From NCBI GenBank assembly GCA_029747015.1, contig JAKOGI010000446.1, positions 439,001 to 503,000 on the forward strand: 64,000 bases of DNA, written 5' to 3'. The notes below the pieces were generated by a model. It saw nothing but the letters and a program-made list of their open reading frames with translations. It searched no databases and was not told the DNA's origin. The stretch comes from Carnegiea gigantea (taxonomy: Eukaryota; Streptophyta; Magnoliopsida; Caryophyllales; Cactaceae). Both the position numbers and the translations under genes were made by a program. Below, piece after piece: positions 1-10,234 of the stretch (positions are counted from its first letter, which is position 1; each line of letters starts with the position of its first letter).

Positions 1-1345
1 ACTATTTTCTTTCTCATTCATCTTTAAGTCTAAAAAGCCCTTGAACTATTTGAGGGTTTTAGGATACCATCCTGTTACTGTTGTAGTGAGTTTTTCAGAT
101 AAGAAGTCAGGCTGCAGTCCCTACTCCCAGCACTAAGGCAGATGGAGTTATGGAGCTGGGAAAATGGGCATTTCATATAGATTTTTTTGATGCATTTTGT
201 CTTAAATGTCTCTAAATAACAGTAGTTCATATAGAATCCATGAAACTAACTTTTTCCTAATACCGGAAAAGTGATGAACTTGGCAGTTTACATTCTGTAA
301 TCTGTTTGGAATTTCTACTTCATATGTGGGGCTTAATCGCATTCAGCTTCTATGAGATCTGGTAACCTTCTTTCTGCAGAAAGCAATCTTAATCCTCTTT
401 GGATACGAATGTTCCACTTCGCTACTTATGATTGATGGCTTGTGTTTCTCATGTGCTGCTGCAGCTGCAGGCCCTGTTTTGGAGAAGTCAGTGGAGGCGA
501 AGGACTCAAAGTGATATAAAGAACTACTCGATGATCGACATCAGGCATCAACCACAAATATTTGGCCAATGGAGGAAGAGATATATACTCTTATGCCGTC
601 AATCCGGCTCTTACAGTCGCACCAGATCAGGTCCCTAATGGGAAATTTATGTAAACCGACAACAAATGGGGCAACTTCTCTTGACCAAGGCCTGTTTGCA
701 GACTTTGCAGTGGCCTCTTGACAGCATCACACCAATTGAAGTTTCCTTTCCGGTGCTATATAGTTCCAAGGAGGACCATGTTACTCAGACCCAGCAAGTG
801 AAGCTCCTCTTTGTGCAAGATTGTTCTGAGTTCAGCATGTTTTTAGTGAAGATTGAGTGGCCTGTTTATTACTGTCCTCACCCCGTTTTATTTGGTCGTA
901 TTTCAAGATTGTTCTAAATAATGTACAATTGGGCATTTCAATATAACACTTGAATTCCGGAAGTTTTCTCCTTTCCAGCTTATGTCATGGATTCATGTTC
1001 AAGGTGTATGTATTTTGGTCCAGTTCATTTGGAGTTCAGATAACATCTGCATTTGCAACGTTCTTGTTTAAGCCTAATCAGACTGAACATTGGCTCAGTT
1101 GATATCACGTCAACCCTCTGTAGAGTTAGGTCATTCAGCTCAAAAGTTGCCATAAAGATGCTTTTCAAAACTTTGACTTGGATTCGATAATCTCTCACTA
1201 TCGCATCCTATTTTCGACTCACTGTCCATTTCATCTTTCTGGTTACAATAAGGTATCATTTCAGATTTGTTGGGACGCACAATTTTGTATATATCAAACT
1301 TTTAGAACTATCAATACACTGCATACCACCTCAATGTATCTCATG
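1..1345. repeat. Decayed segmental duplicate of 11113-12635
   Basis: Most of this stretch aligns colinearly with 11113-12635, with many substitutions and small indels (for example AAAAAGCCCTTGAACTATT occurs at both starts, and TATGTCATGG/TGTATCATGG ATTCATGTTC later). The partner lies downstream of the TMEM184-like gene and ends a few tens of bases after its stop codon, so this copy corresponds to 3' flank and 3' UTR without coding sequence. Short ORFs in the two copies do not keep frame with each other, so I read the segment as non-coding. The left limit is the window edge and the true duplication may be longer. Confidence 0.8.
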
Positions 1346-1627
1346 GATGCCTACCAAAGAATGCAAGTTCCGCACGAACTGTCTCAAGATTGGCATCACA
1401 GTCATCAAAGAGTCATTCAAATCCTTCAAATTATCATTCAAACACCTCAGACCATCATTGAACTCGTCCAGCTGCTCCAAATGACCGTTTAGTTCCCTTG
1501 GATGATTATTCAACCGCGACAAATCATTATTCAACCTTTTCAAACCGTCCATGCCCAACTCCCTGGGCTCAAATTTCTTCTTCTTTCCACCGGCAAGCGC
1601 AATTTTAAGTAAAGTTATCGAATTTGC
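1331..1627 (-). CDS. Possible exon: nine-leucine zipper coiled-coil ORF
   Basis: An open frame on the minus strand, ending in a stop at 1331, can start at the Met at 1558 or be read through from a splice-acceptor-like site (TACGTAG, just above 1627). From the Met, leucine occupies every seventh position at residues 9, 16, 23, 30, 37, 44, 51, 58 and 65, with mostly hydrophobic residues (L6, L13, L27, L40, L47, V54, F61, L68) at the other core position. This is a textbook two-stranded coiled coil, rich in Asn/Asp between the leucines (LNDNLKDLNDSL). Upstream in the same frame is a basic patch (GGKKKKFEPREL). I do not recognise the family. It may be one exon of a larger gene or a fragment of one. 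It sits exactly between two homology blocks of a decayed duplication and has no counterpart in the other copy. Confidence 0.35.
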   Translation of the reverse strand, partial: ANSITLLKIALAGGKKKKFEPRELGMDGLKRLNNDLSRLNNHPRELNGHLEQLDEFNDGLRCLNDNLKDLNDSLMTVMPILRQFVRNLHSLVGIHEIH

Positions 1628-2017
1628 CTACGTACTAATAACATTAGAGATGTACTTTGAATATATAGTCTAACTATAGTCTGCAAACTAATATCCCAGT
1701 AGCTATTTTTAGGTTACGAACAAAATATTTAAGAGTGTTTTATAGTAAGACATACATCATCACCCAGCGGATCGTGTATCATCGGTACGGAGTTCAGGGG
1801 GCAAACGATACGCACCGAGAAGAGAACTGTGGCAGTAACCGAGCCGTCCACGAAAAATCTGTTGACATTTCATGGATCCGTCCACCAACACTGCATGTTT
1901 ATAATAATGATAATTGTAGTGATGCTTATAATTAGAGTTGGATAACAACGGGCCGGCGTTTGAAATTAAAATACTTTTCACGGGAACGAAGCGACGACAA
2001 CTCCGCTTAATTAGTAT

Positions 2018-2955
2018 GTGCACAAAAAGTTTTCGGCCCCGGCTTTTGAAAAGGGGACATTGAAGAGATCATACGACAGGAGTAGCACAGGGAAACAGTC
2101 AGTAGAGATCTCAACAACTGCAGGTAATCATCTCTTCCACAATTTCTTTTCTTTTTTTTGGTGGAGGAGGGCGCCTAGAGGAAAAGCTAGTCGACTGCGA
2201 ATGGGTAAGAAGGGTTGGATCTTGCACGGTGGGTTGGCACCCCAAACATTCTTCCTCAGGAAGGGGAATACAAAGTACAGAGAACATTTTGATGCTGAGC
2301 ATTTTGCCCTAAATCCTCCAAGCACTGAAACTCTTTCTGACCAACGAAAGCTTTCAGTATTGCAATGCGGATTCTCGATCAGAACCAATCAGATTGGAAG
2401 AGGCCAATATTGCAAGGCAGATTCTCAGAGCCAATCCGCTCCAAGGACCAAGGAGGTCAATAAGCTGAACCTAAAGCGGTTTACTTCACGTTGCAGTCAA
2501 CCACCGCACCTTGGGGAACTTAGAAGAATAGAAGCTCTGGGATCTGGAACACAGACAGTATAGCATACAAGCTTTATTGATCCTAAACCATATGAAACAA
2601 ATGTGATGTTTGGTTGGATGTAATGTAATAGTAATGTAATGCAATCGACTTTGCAATACAATAATGATTACTTAATTTGTGATAATCACAATTACAAGAT
2701 AGCTATTAATTCACCTATATATCAGCATATCCCATTAACTTATAAGCCGTCATAACCATACACAATGCAGAGCAAGAAAATTGGAAAGCTTCTTCTGGAT
2801 CGAGCAACCAAAAAAGAATGATTCTTCTTAATTCCAACTTCCAGTGATTACAATTCACAGTCAATCGCACTGAAACTGTACAAAGATTAATACCTGATTG
2901 ACGTTTATAATTAAATTCAAATAAATCACAATCACCTCTTAAGAGATTGTTCATA
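2018..2955. repeat. Decayed duplicate of intron 3 of the 84-aa gene
   Basis: Same-strand homology with 24847-26140 (shared stretches include CAGTCAGTAGAGATCTCAAC and CTGGAACACAGACAGTATAG). The partner is the large third intron of the small coiled-coil gene plus its exon 3 and part of intron 2. Here about 250 bases containing exon 3 (partner 25848-25913) are missing: the sequence jumps from GATTAATA straight to CCTGAT. The similarity stops at the splice donor of exon 2. The copy cannot encode the protein. The 181-codon plus-strand frame across 2018-2563 is not kept in the partner and is probably chance. Confidence 0.8.
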
Positions 2956-4100
2956 TGTCACTGTTTTAATATTCCCTACCACCTCAACTTCTAGTTCGAG
3001 TTGGACTATCTTTATTTCTCTATCTTTGATGATAGCACAGCTTGAAGCTACAAAAAAGTTGTCGTGCAGTTAATCAATTTATGATCCATTAACAAACCAT
3101 CAAATATATTAATTAAATAATGAAATATTATATTGCTATGCTATAATATGCCATAAAAAAAATTAAACGAAGTTACTCATCTTTCATTACATAGACAATT
3201 AACAGTCATTTTTTCCCTCCCTCCATTGAACCCAAAATGGATGAGCAATAAAACCAATTCATTCTTTGTTTCTAGTGTTTTTTTTCCCTAATTAATGTAC
3301 CCGTTGATGCAAATTTAATCACTACTATATCTTTGAAAATGTTTATTTCTCTTCTGATAATAAACGTACAATTCATTAAGATACTGTATTGCTTGTCATG
3401 GGTCCGCACAAATCGACAGAGAACTGGCTTCTGAAGAAAATTAGGTCATAATATGCTGAACTACTCGCAAATAAGACCTTTTTTTCACCTTTAATTTAGA
3501 CACCATATCGACTAACTTTATTCTACAAAAATCACGCATAAACATCCGAGTAATGAGCTTTTACACGATAAAAGGCATGAAATATGGCCGTAAAAAATAT
3601 AATAAGGTTAGACTCGGCCAATAGCAAGTCAAGTTGAATTTAAATCGAACTTGAGTACGTCATATATAATAAAATGATAACTAAATGGGTATTAAAGTTT
3701 TAAGTCGAGCATACAAGAGCAAACTTAGGCTATATATCAATGGTGAATTTCAACAGTTGCACCCAAGCTATAGAGGAGCCCCACACCCCTCCCAAAAAAA
3801 CCTTGATTAATAAATTACTAATCCTTCTGCATGTCTTATTTTAATGCTCTGAAACGTGGAAAAAAAGACGCATTTTAACAAAAAATCAGTGCTGAATAGA
3901 TAATTAGTTTGATAGAATCGATGCAAAATTATTGTTTAGTGGTGCATTTGATAACTAATTAGGAAAAAAAAAATTTAAGCCAAAAAGTAGCTGTATCGTG
4001 AGGTTACACTTTACTTTGAACAATGGCAAAACAACAATAGAAAAAAGGCCTAAAAACCAAAACTAAAGCTTTTCTATTCATGAAATAAAGAACAGAATTA
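2956..4100. other. Intergenic, no gene seen
   Basis: AT-rich sequence with short homopolymers. I find no ORF with recognisable protein features, no RNA gene and no clear transposon ends. Confidence 0.5.
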
Positions 4101-4230
4101 TTGTGATGGGCTATCACACACTATGAACTCATTTTGCATGTTCGTGATTGTATATATGATGTGATATTGATGAGTAATCACACACTGTGTGCTCATTTTG
4201 CACATTTGTGATTGTATATGTGAAGTGACA
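4101..4230. repeat. Two-copy tandem repeat, about 65-bp unit
   Basis: Two successive units share ATCACACACT, CTCATTTTGCA and TTTGTGATTGTATAT at the same spacing. Each unit also contains GTGAT/ATCAC inverted motifs, so local hairpins are possible. The minus-strand ORF over it is produced by the repetition. Confidence 0.7.
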
Positions 4231-4929
4231 ATGGACAATTTCATCCACAAAGTGGAAAATATCTTTGCTCCCTTGTCAGTTTTATATGGCATGGACAATA
4301 AGTGTCCGTAATTTTATATATGGGGTGACACGATTAGTGTAAGATTAGAAAGATAAAGCTAAGAGAGTATTAATTATTAAAATAAAACACTCCAAACCTA
4401 TAAATTCTAGGTGATTGATAAATCCAAACATTGACATCTGTAACATCAAGGTGCTACAATAAGCAGTACGGTAAGACATTGATATCATGCATGTCATAGC
4501 CTTAACATGTTGAATGCTCAGTCATATATACCAAAAAATTATTCGAATACCTCTTAGAGTAAAATTACAACAATTTTTTACTTACTAGTTAGTGTAACAT
4601 GATCAATAGTAGGGCAGGTTAAGTATCACCCTCATCCATCACCTGTTTTCACTCGGTCCATCTAATCCATCCATCATTCTTAGAATGTTCAATTGAATTC
4701 ATTCATCCATCATTAGTAAATGAAATCAGGTGAACTGAGTGAAAAATGGATAATTAATTAAATAAAATTGAGTAAATTTATGAGAAAAAGATATATTTCT
4801 TAAGGGGTTTGACTTGGATACAATGGAGGATAAAAGTCTTAAGAAAAAAGAGAGAATTCAAACTCAAAACAAATTAATTGGTGATTTACGAAGGCTGTCA
4901 TTGCGCATAATTACAGAAGGTAGCCATGT

Positions 4930-4943
4930 CACGTGTATAAATA
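4930..4943 (+). promoter_or_regulatory. G-box abutting a TATA box, knottin gene promoter
   Basis: CACGTG at 4930-4935 is followed directly by TATAAATA at 4936-4943, 108 bases before the start codon of the knottin gene. CACGTG is the core bound by plant bZIP and bHLH factors. Its contact with the TATA box is unusual and hints at tight control. A six-codon upstream ORF begins at 5008 in the presumed leader. Confidence 0.65.
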
Positions 4944-5050
4944 AGGCCTTCACTTCACCGACTGGTGAACTACAAGGCAACTCAAGCACTAATCATTCTT
5001 CTACTCATGCAGAGTAATTTTGCCTAATCAAGAACAAAATAGAGATCAAG

Positions 5051-5497
5051 ATGGCTTTGTCTCCACTCCCCAAACTTGCTGCGACTCTAGTGGCTCTCCT
5101 GCTGATTATCACCACAGGTAGTTCTTCTGTTCCACCGCTTCTAGCTCGCTTTCGCCTTTTGAATTTGTTATGCTGTTTTCTTCTTCTTTTGAAACTTTAA
5201 TTTTTCTGAAAGAACCATTGATCATCGTATTCTAACATTTCAGCTTCAAGCTCTCGAGAAATGCCGACAAGTCTCAATGAAGTGGGTTATTTGGGTACCA
5301 AAGTCATAATCGAAGATGGGAAAATACTGGTGGTCAAACCTGAACTAGAGCTTGCAAAGCCAGTTATCAAAGAAGTTACAGATGAACAAACTCGGAGATG
5401 CCTACCCCAAGGTTTCATTTGCAGCAATATTGTGAACAATTGCTGTTTTCCTTACACTTGCAGGTTAGCCGCCGGGTTTGTTTTCAGATGCGGTTAA
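5051..5497 (+). CDS. Secreted knottin-like cysteine-rich peptide precursor (2 exons)
   Basis: Joining exon 1 (5051-5117) to exon 2 (5244-5497) through a GT-AG intron of 126 bases gives a 106-residue precursor. Residues 1 to about 22 form a signal peptide with a strongly hydrophobic core. A charged, cysteine-free prosegment follows, ending in an Arg-Arg pair. The C-terminal domain has exactly six cysteines spaced C-X6-C-X6-CC-X4-C-X9-C, the inhibitor cystine-knot (knottin) pattern. In plants such peptides are secreted and include antimicrobial peptides and inhibitors of proteases or amylases; the sequence does not say which applies here. The dibasic pair just before the first cysteine suggests processing to a peptide of about 33 residues. 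The Met at 5261 lies inside the prosegment and would lack the signal peptide. The CACGTG-TATA promoter is just upstream. I do not recognise a named family member. Confidence 0.8.
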
Positions 5498-5852
5498 TGA
5501 ATCCAGGACTACACCAACCGTGCCATGTCTGTAGGGTACGTTTGATCAGATTCGCATCGATCTCATGTCTTAAGCTTTATGCTAATTGTTGAGTGTATTA
5601 GCCAAAAATAAATTAAGGCTACGGTGTTTGTAATGTTTATCCTCAATGTTTGAAAAACCTCTGTATTATAGAAAATAAGAGTTGGACTAGTAGTCCAAGC
5701 ATTATCATCAAGGATGTAATTGTAAACCTATGGTGTTTGTATGAAATGTATTCACTGTCGTGTTCTAGTAATAATATATGTATCGATGATTTCCCTCTCA
5801 TCCCAAATAGCCACACAACCTACATAGTAGATAAACTTTTACATATTGAAGA

Positions 5853-6522
5853 TAGACCTGATCAAATTGTGGGTAGGGAAGGTTGAGGATCGGGTCATGA
5901 GTGTCGGCAGATAAGATTTTCTCGACCCTGACCTTACCCGACCCTCATGCAGGTCAGCATACCCCGGACCCTGACCCTGCAGGTACCCTCGGGTCTCCTA
6001 ATATCGAAAATGAGATTTTTCACTAAGTTTTCTTTTTATTATAAAGGTCAACATTAAACATCTTATAAAATTAAAAATCAAACGATAATATAATGCTCTT
6101 ATGAACGTATCGCAACTACAAACACTCTAATACGTAAGTTAGTAATTAAACTAATAGACCGATTAGTTCACTAAAATAACTACTCAATCTACTCCAAACA
6201 TGAGAGAGGGAGCGTTAGAAGGTTACGAACCAGTGAGATTTGGTAAGGTGAATGGAGGGAAAATGCTAAGGGGAGATGGGAAAGTGAAAGCGAAAAAATT
6301 TAGAACAAATGAAATCGAAAGTATCTTATTTTTATTTAATTTTTAATCTTTTTAAAAAAGTGAGGGTCAACAGGTCAAAACCTTTATCCAAACTCGACCC
6401 TCATCATAGTTGGGTACCCTTAATTTAAAGATTGGGGCGAGTCAGAGACAAGAAAAATCGATCCTAGCCCTCATTTTTGAGGGGCGGGTCAAGACAGGTC
6501 CCTGACCCGTTGATCAAGTCTA
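5853..6522. mobile_element. Probable non-autonomous hAT-like element
   Basis: The ends are inverted: left TAGACCTGATCAA and right TTGATCAAGTCTA. The interior is full of GGGTC/GACCC words near both ends, as in plant hAT elements of this type. The flanks are ATTGAAGA and GTTGAAGG, an imperfect 8-bp target duplication. There is no transposase ORF. Confidence 0.5.
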
Positions 6523-6645
6523 GTTGAAGGATGGTCGTAAAAATTCTCGTATCAAGATACACGAGATATATGTGTCTTAGATCAATGACCTAAATTGATA
6601 TGCTATATTGTTTAATATTGCCAAATTGTCAATATTCATCATCAG

Positions 6646-6805
6646 AAGGGGAGCCTTGGAGCAATGATTTTTGGTCACAGGTTCGAATCTTGAAATCAGT
6701 CACTGATAAAGTCCGATTAGCCTGCCTACAATACACCCCTTGGGGTGGGCCCTTCTTTGGACCCTGCGTGAACAGGAGATATTTGTGCACAGATCTACCC
6801 TCAAT
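6646..6805 (+). mobile_element. Au-type SINE fragment
   Basis: Recognised from the pol III head GGGGAGCCTTGG, a B-box-like CAGGTTCGAATC, and the diagnostic Au body (GCCTACAATACACCCCTTGG, then GGGCCCTTCTTTGGACCC and GAACAGGAGATATTTGTGCA). The region between the A and B boxes is shortened relative to full Au elements and I see no clear flanking duplication, so it is a decayed copy. A second possible scrap (GGGGAACCTTGGATCAGTG) is near 7170. Confidence 0.75.
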
Positions 6806-7356
6806 AGTCATTATCAATTAATTATGCTTGAGTATTTGTTGACTAGTCCAAGGGAAGTAAATGATAATCTAATAGAATCTCATGTGCAATTTTATAATGG
6901 GTTTTTGCAAGTAGTACCGGACGGGCGCTGCTTGAAGAGCAATAACTGATGCGATTTTAAGCTTAATTATTTTGGAAATTACAACAACGCTTAACATTAA
7001 GTGTTTGTGACAAAAAGTAATTCCTTCATCTTTAAAGCTTTTACACCCCTATCTACTTCATAGACTATCATATCTATTTTCCGAACAACTTTGTCGGTGA
7101 AAGGACCCGTTGAGGCCCCTCTTTATGGCAAAATGTGGTAAAATTGGACCATGATCAGAGGACGACCAGGGGAACCTTGGATCAGTGATTGTTTGATTCC
7201 AACGGGTTCTCGGCATTTTGAGCACTTAGAAAATAGTATTCCAAAATTCAGCTCAACTATGCAGCAAATAATATTTTCCCCACCTGTATGTGCATAAGTT
7301 ACTGTCTACCAAGTTCACAATACAATTAAATAGCGGTGTCTATAACTCTCAACCAA

Positions 7357-7428
7357 GTCATTGTAGTACAATAGTGAGCATTCCCGCTTGTCATGCGGGT
7401 GACCGGGGTTTGATCCCCGGCAAAGGTG
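7357..7428 (+). tRNA. Divergent tRNA-Asp (GTC), possibly a pseudogene
   Basis: A 72-nt cloverleaf with anticodon GTC in loop TTGTCAT and an intact anticodon stem (CCCGC/GCGGG). The A-box region (TAGTACAATAG) and B-box region (GGTTTGATCCC) are close to nuclear tRNA-Asp. There are single mismatches in the acceptor stem (A4 against A), the D stem and the T stem (CGGGG against CCCGG), plus GT pairs at the acceptor end. This much damage suggests a weak gene or a pseudogene. It is not the chloroplast-derived mitochondrial trnD type. Confidence 0.6.
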
Positions 7429-8500
7429 CTTTCAACAATTTTTTAATTTTCTTCCACTTTTCTTTGATTCTTAGCCTGGTTGTTGGATCACGCGCCGTTT
7501 TTCTTTTCTTTTTTTACTACACGTGCCTGAATTTTTGCATAATGGGTCAAGGAGGATGATATAATGTGTTCCAAGGAAATTTACTTAATCAATTTGTAGT
7601 GGTTATCATTGTTACATTTCCAATACAATAAGTCCCATGTTAATATATCATTTAAGATCTAAAATCATCAAATTTTTAATGACTACATTTAGTTGTGAAT
7701 TACTAAGCTTAAATATTCGTCAGTTACGCCAACAAAGTATTAACTGACACCCTGATCATATCACTCTATCCACAAGGGCATAAGATATGCATATTTTAGA
7801 CGTGTGATAAATTATGGATAAAAAGATGATTTCATATAATTCATAAGTTATAATATCCTTTGGCTATTTGATCACATTCTTTTTTTCATAACCTTGTTTT
7901 AATGATTATCAAAACGGAGCTTGGATTTTAATTATGAAAACAAGGAGAAGTAATCGAACTTATATATGTTGAAATATTAAGGGGAAAAAACATATCTTTA
8001 ACATTGATCGTAGAAGAAAAATTTCCTCTCTATGAGACTATAACTACTCAAACCTAAAACCTCTTAAGACCAATTAAGTTCCATTTGAAATCTTTTAATT
8101 TGATTGAATTTAATGAACTTGAGTCGGATTTAGGATCCACTGTTATCTTTACCACAAATAATTTAAAAACTAATAGAATAATTTTGGTATATATAACATA
8201 CTAATTTAAAGTTGTGAGGGAAGATGTCATGTTGTTAAATAAAATATTTGATTTGATAAGGATTAAACAGTTATTAGTACACTGTTAAATACTCACTACA
8301 TATAAGATGATTTCTTGTCGCTAATAAATAGTGTAAAGTCGTTTAATTAATATTCATTAAAAAAAATCCTTATTGGCATTAGGAAAGTTTAATTTTCATT
8401 TGAAGCAAAACACAACCATATTATTTTTTATTAAAAGGAAACATAAAAAAGAATAAGTTTTTTTTTGGTAAGAAAAACACTCCAGTAATCCACCGATTAT
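7429..8500. other. Intergenic, no gene seen
   Basis: AT-rich sequence leading into the TatD-gene promoter. No coding or RNA feature could be supported. Confidence 0.5.
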
Positions 8501-9202
8501 CCAATTCATGATGATTCTTTGTATTGGGTTCACCAGAATCCTTCCCAGTTTAATTCTTTCTACTGCTTTTTCTCCTCTTCATAGCCTTGGGAGTAGTTGG
8601 GAGCGAAGGCAAAGGTATGTTCTTTTTCTGTGTCTTGATGATTCTTTGAATTGGGTTTGCGCTGATCGATTACTGTGATTTCTTTTCGGAGGTCTGGAAC
8701 TGTATTTTGTTTAAATATTCAATTTACTACTGAATTTTGAGATGGGTTTTTGGTCCTTGCTTTAAAAATAGGTTTCTAGGCTAATTGGATGTTTTAGATT
8801 TTACTTGTGTAAATTCGATTGGCTATATGAACCATGCCCACATATTTGATGTGGGAAATGGGATATTGGCAAAATTGAAATGTTGATTGTGTAAGGAGAT
8901 AATGATATTTGGATTTTCCAATTTGGGATTTGTGGACTGGTTTTGCAGGCGCTTTTATATGCATGATGGAATGTTGTGCTTGTGTATTTGAGATTGTTTC
9001 TTGGGTATTCGAGCTGTATTAATTGCTTTAAGGGGTTTATCTTCTCGGGTAATGAAACAGGTAGTTTTCTAGTTTCCGTTTTTGAATGGATAGATTCTCT
9101 CTTAGGCCATAGCAGGCTGAAAGTTCACTATTAAGTGTGAAGAAGTTAAGGTTGCAGGTGTGGGAAAGTTAATAAGGTGCTGGTCGAGGAAAGTAGGAAA
9201 CC

Positions 9203-10234
9203 ATGAAGCTATTTGATGCTCATTGTCACCTCCAAGACCCTAGAATTTTTAACCTTGCCCCACAGTTAATCCGTTCAACGCTTGATTCTGGGGTTGTCCA
9301 TTTTGCGGTTAACGGTGTATCGCAGAAAGACTGGCATTTAGTTAAGCAGATGGGTGACTCTTATCCTTGTGTTGTTCCTTGTTTTGGTGTGCACCCTTGG
9401 TATGTTACTGAGAGGAGCCCAGACTGGTTTACGACTTTGAGACAGTACTTCAATTGTACCCCCGCTGCTGCCATTGGGGAGATTGGTCTAGACAAAGGAT
9501 CTCGGTGCAGGGAGATTGATTTTAATGTTCAGGTTGAAGTGTTCAAGCAACAGCTAGAACTAGCCAGAGAGCTTAGAAGACCGGCCTCTGTCCACTGTGT
9601 CCGTGCCTTCGGTGACCTTCTTGAGGTAATGAAGGCAATGGGGCCTTTTCCTTATGGAGTAATTCTCCACTCGTTTTTAGGATCTGCTGAGATGGTCCCT
9701 GAATTTGCAAAGCTCGGCTCCTTCTTCTCATTCTCTGGGTTTCTTATGTCAATGAAACCACAGAAGGTGAAGAAATTGCTTAAGGCAGTGCCTTCTGACA
9801 GAATCTTACTTGAGACAGATGCACCTGATGCTGTGCCGAGATGTAATTTGAATTCTTTGTTCTTGGTGGAAGGTGATCCATCCCTTCCTCCAGAACTCAA
9901 GGCACTTGGAGAAAATCCACAATCAAGGGCGAGTTATGCCTTGTCAAATGAGGTGAAAGATGAATCGAAATTGCCGAAAGAATTGCTAAATCATCCGGCT
10001 AATATTCACAACGTACTCAACTACGTTGCATCCATGCTTGAGATGACTAATAAAGAACTCGCAGAACTAAGCTATGCCAATGCAATACGCCTGTTTTCTT
10101 ATGAAGGCTCTAAAGTGCTTCAAGAAGGTCAGTATATTTGTTTAACGTGCGTGTACAAATTTTCTTTGAGACCTTTTCTGGCTCTTTTTCCTGTCAGTGT
10201 TATTAATCAAATGAACACAATGATGCAGCAGTAG
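9203..10234 (+). CDS. TatD-family metal-dependent hydrolase (putative deoxyribonuclease)
   Basis: An open frame of up to 343 residues. TatD enzymes are TIM-barrel, two-metal hydrolases with DNase activity. The metal ligands are all visible: H7 and H9 (FDAHCHL), E93 (IGEIGLD), H131 (SVHCVRAF), H156 (VILHSFLG) and D206 (LLETDAPD). The Met at 9203 starts four residues before the HxH motif, as usual in the family. A 5' UTR exon is likely near 8500-8614 (donor AAAG/GTATGT), with the acceptor at 9158 (GGTTGCAG). The C-terminus is uncertain: the family-like sequence ends near residue 308 (codons up to 10127), where a GTCAGT donor occurs. Splicing to an acceptor near 10230 would replace the last 35 residues. 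There are no coding introns before that point. Confidence 0.9.
   Translation: MKLFDAHCHLQDPRIFNLAPQLIRSTLDSGVVHFAVNGVSQKDWHLVKQMGDSYPCVVPCFGVHPWYVTERSPDWFTTLRQYFNCTPAAAIGEIGLDKGSRCREIDFNVQVEVFKQQLELARELRRPASVHCVRAFGDLLEVMKAMGPFPYGVILHSFLGSAEMVPEFAKLGSFFSFSGFLMSMKPQKVKKLLKAVPSDRILLETDAPDAVPRCNLNSLFLVEGDPSLPPELKALGENPQSRASYALSNEVKDESKLPKELLNHPANIHNVLNYVASMLEMTNKELAELSYANAIRLFSYEGSKVLQEGQYICLTCVYKFSLRPFLALFPVSVINQMNTMMQQ

Noticed and set aside
432..917. ORFs at the window start with partly similar ORFs at 11450-11992
   Set aside because: The similarity comes from the DNA duplication; frames shift between copies, so no protein is conserved.
2018..2563. 181-codon plus-strand ORF
   Set aside because: No recognisable domain; the homologous copy at 24847-25400 has indels that break the frame and the region is an intron there.
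4101..4230. Possible CRISPR-like or regulatory repeat array
   Set aside because: Only two degenerate 65-bp units in a plant genome; a simple tandem duplication.
7290..7559. 89-codon ORF
   Set aside because: It runs through the tRNA-Asp-like sequence.
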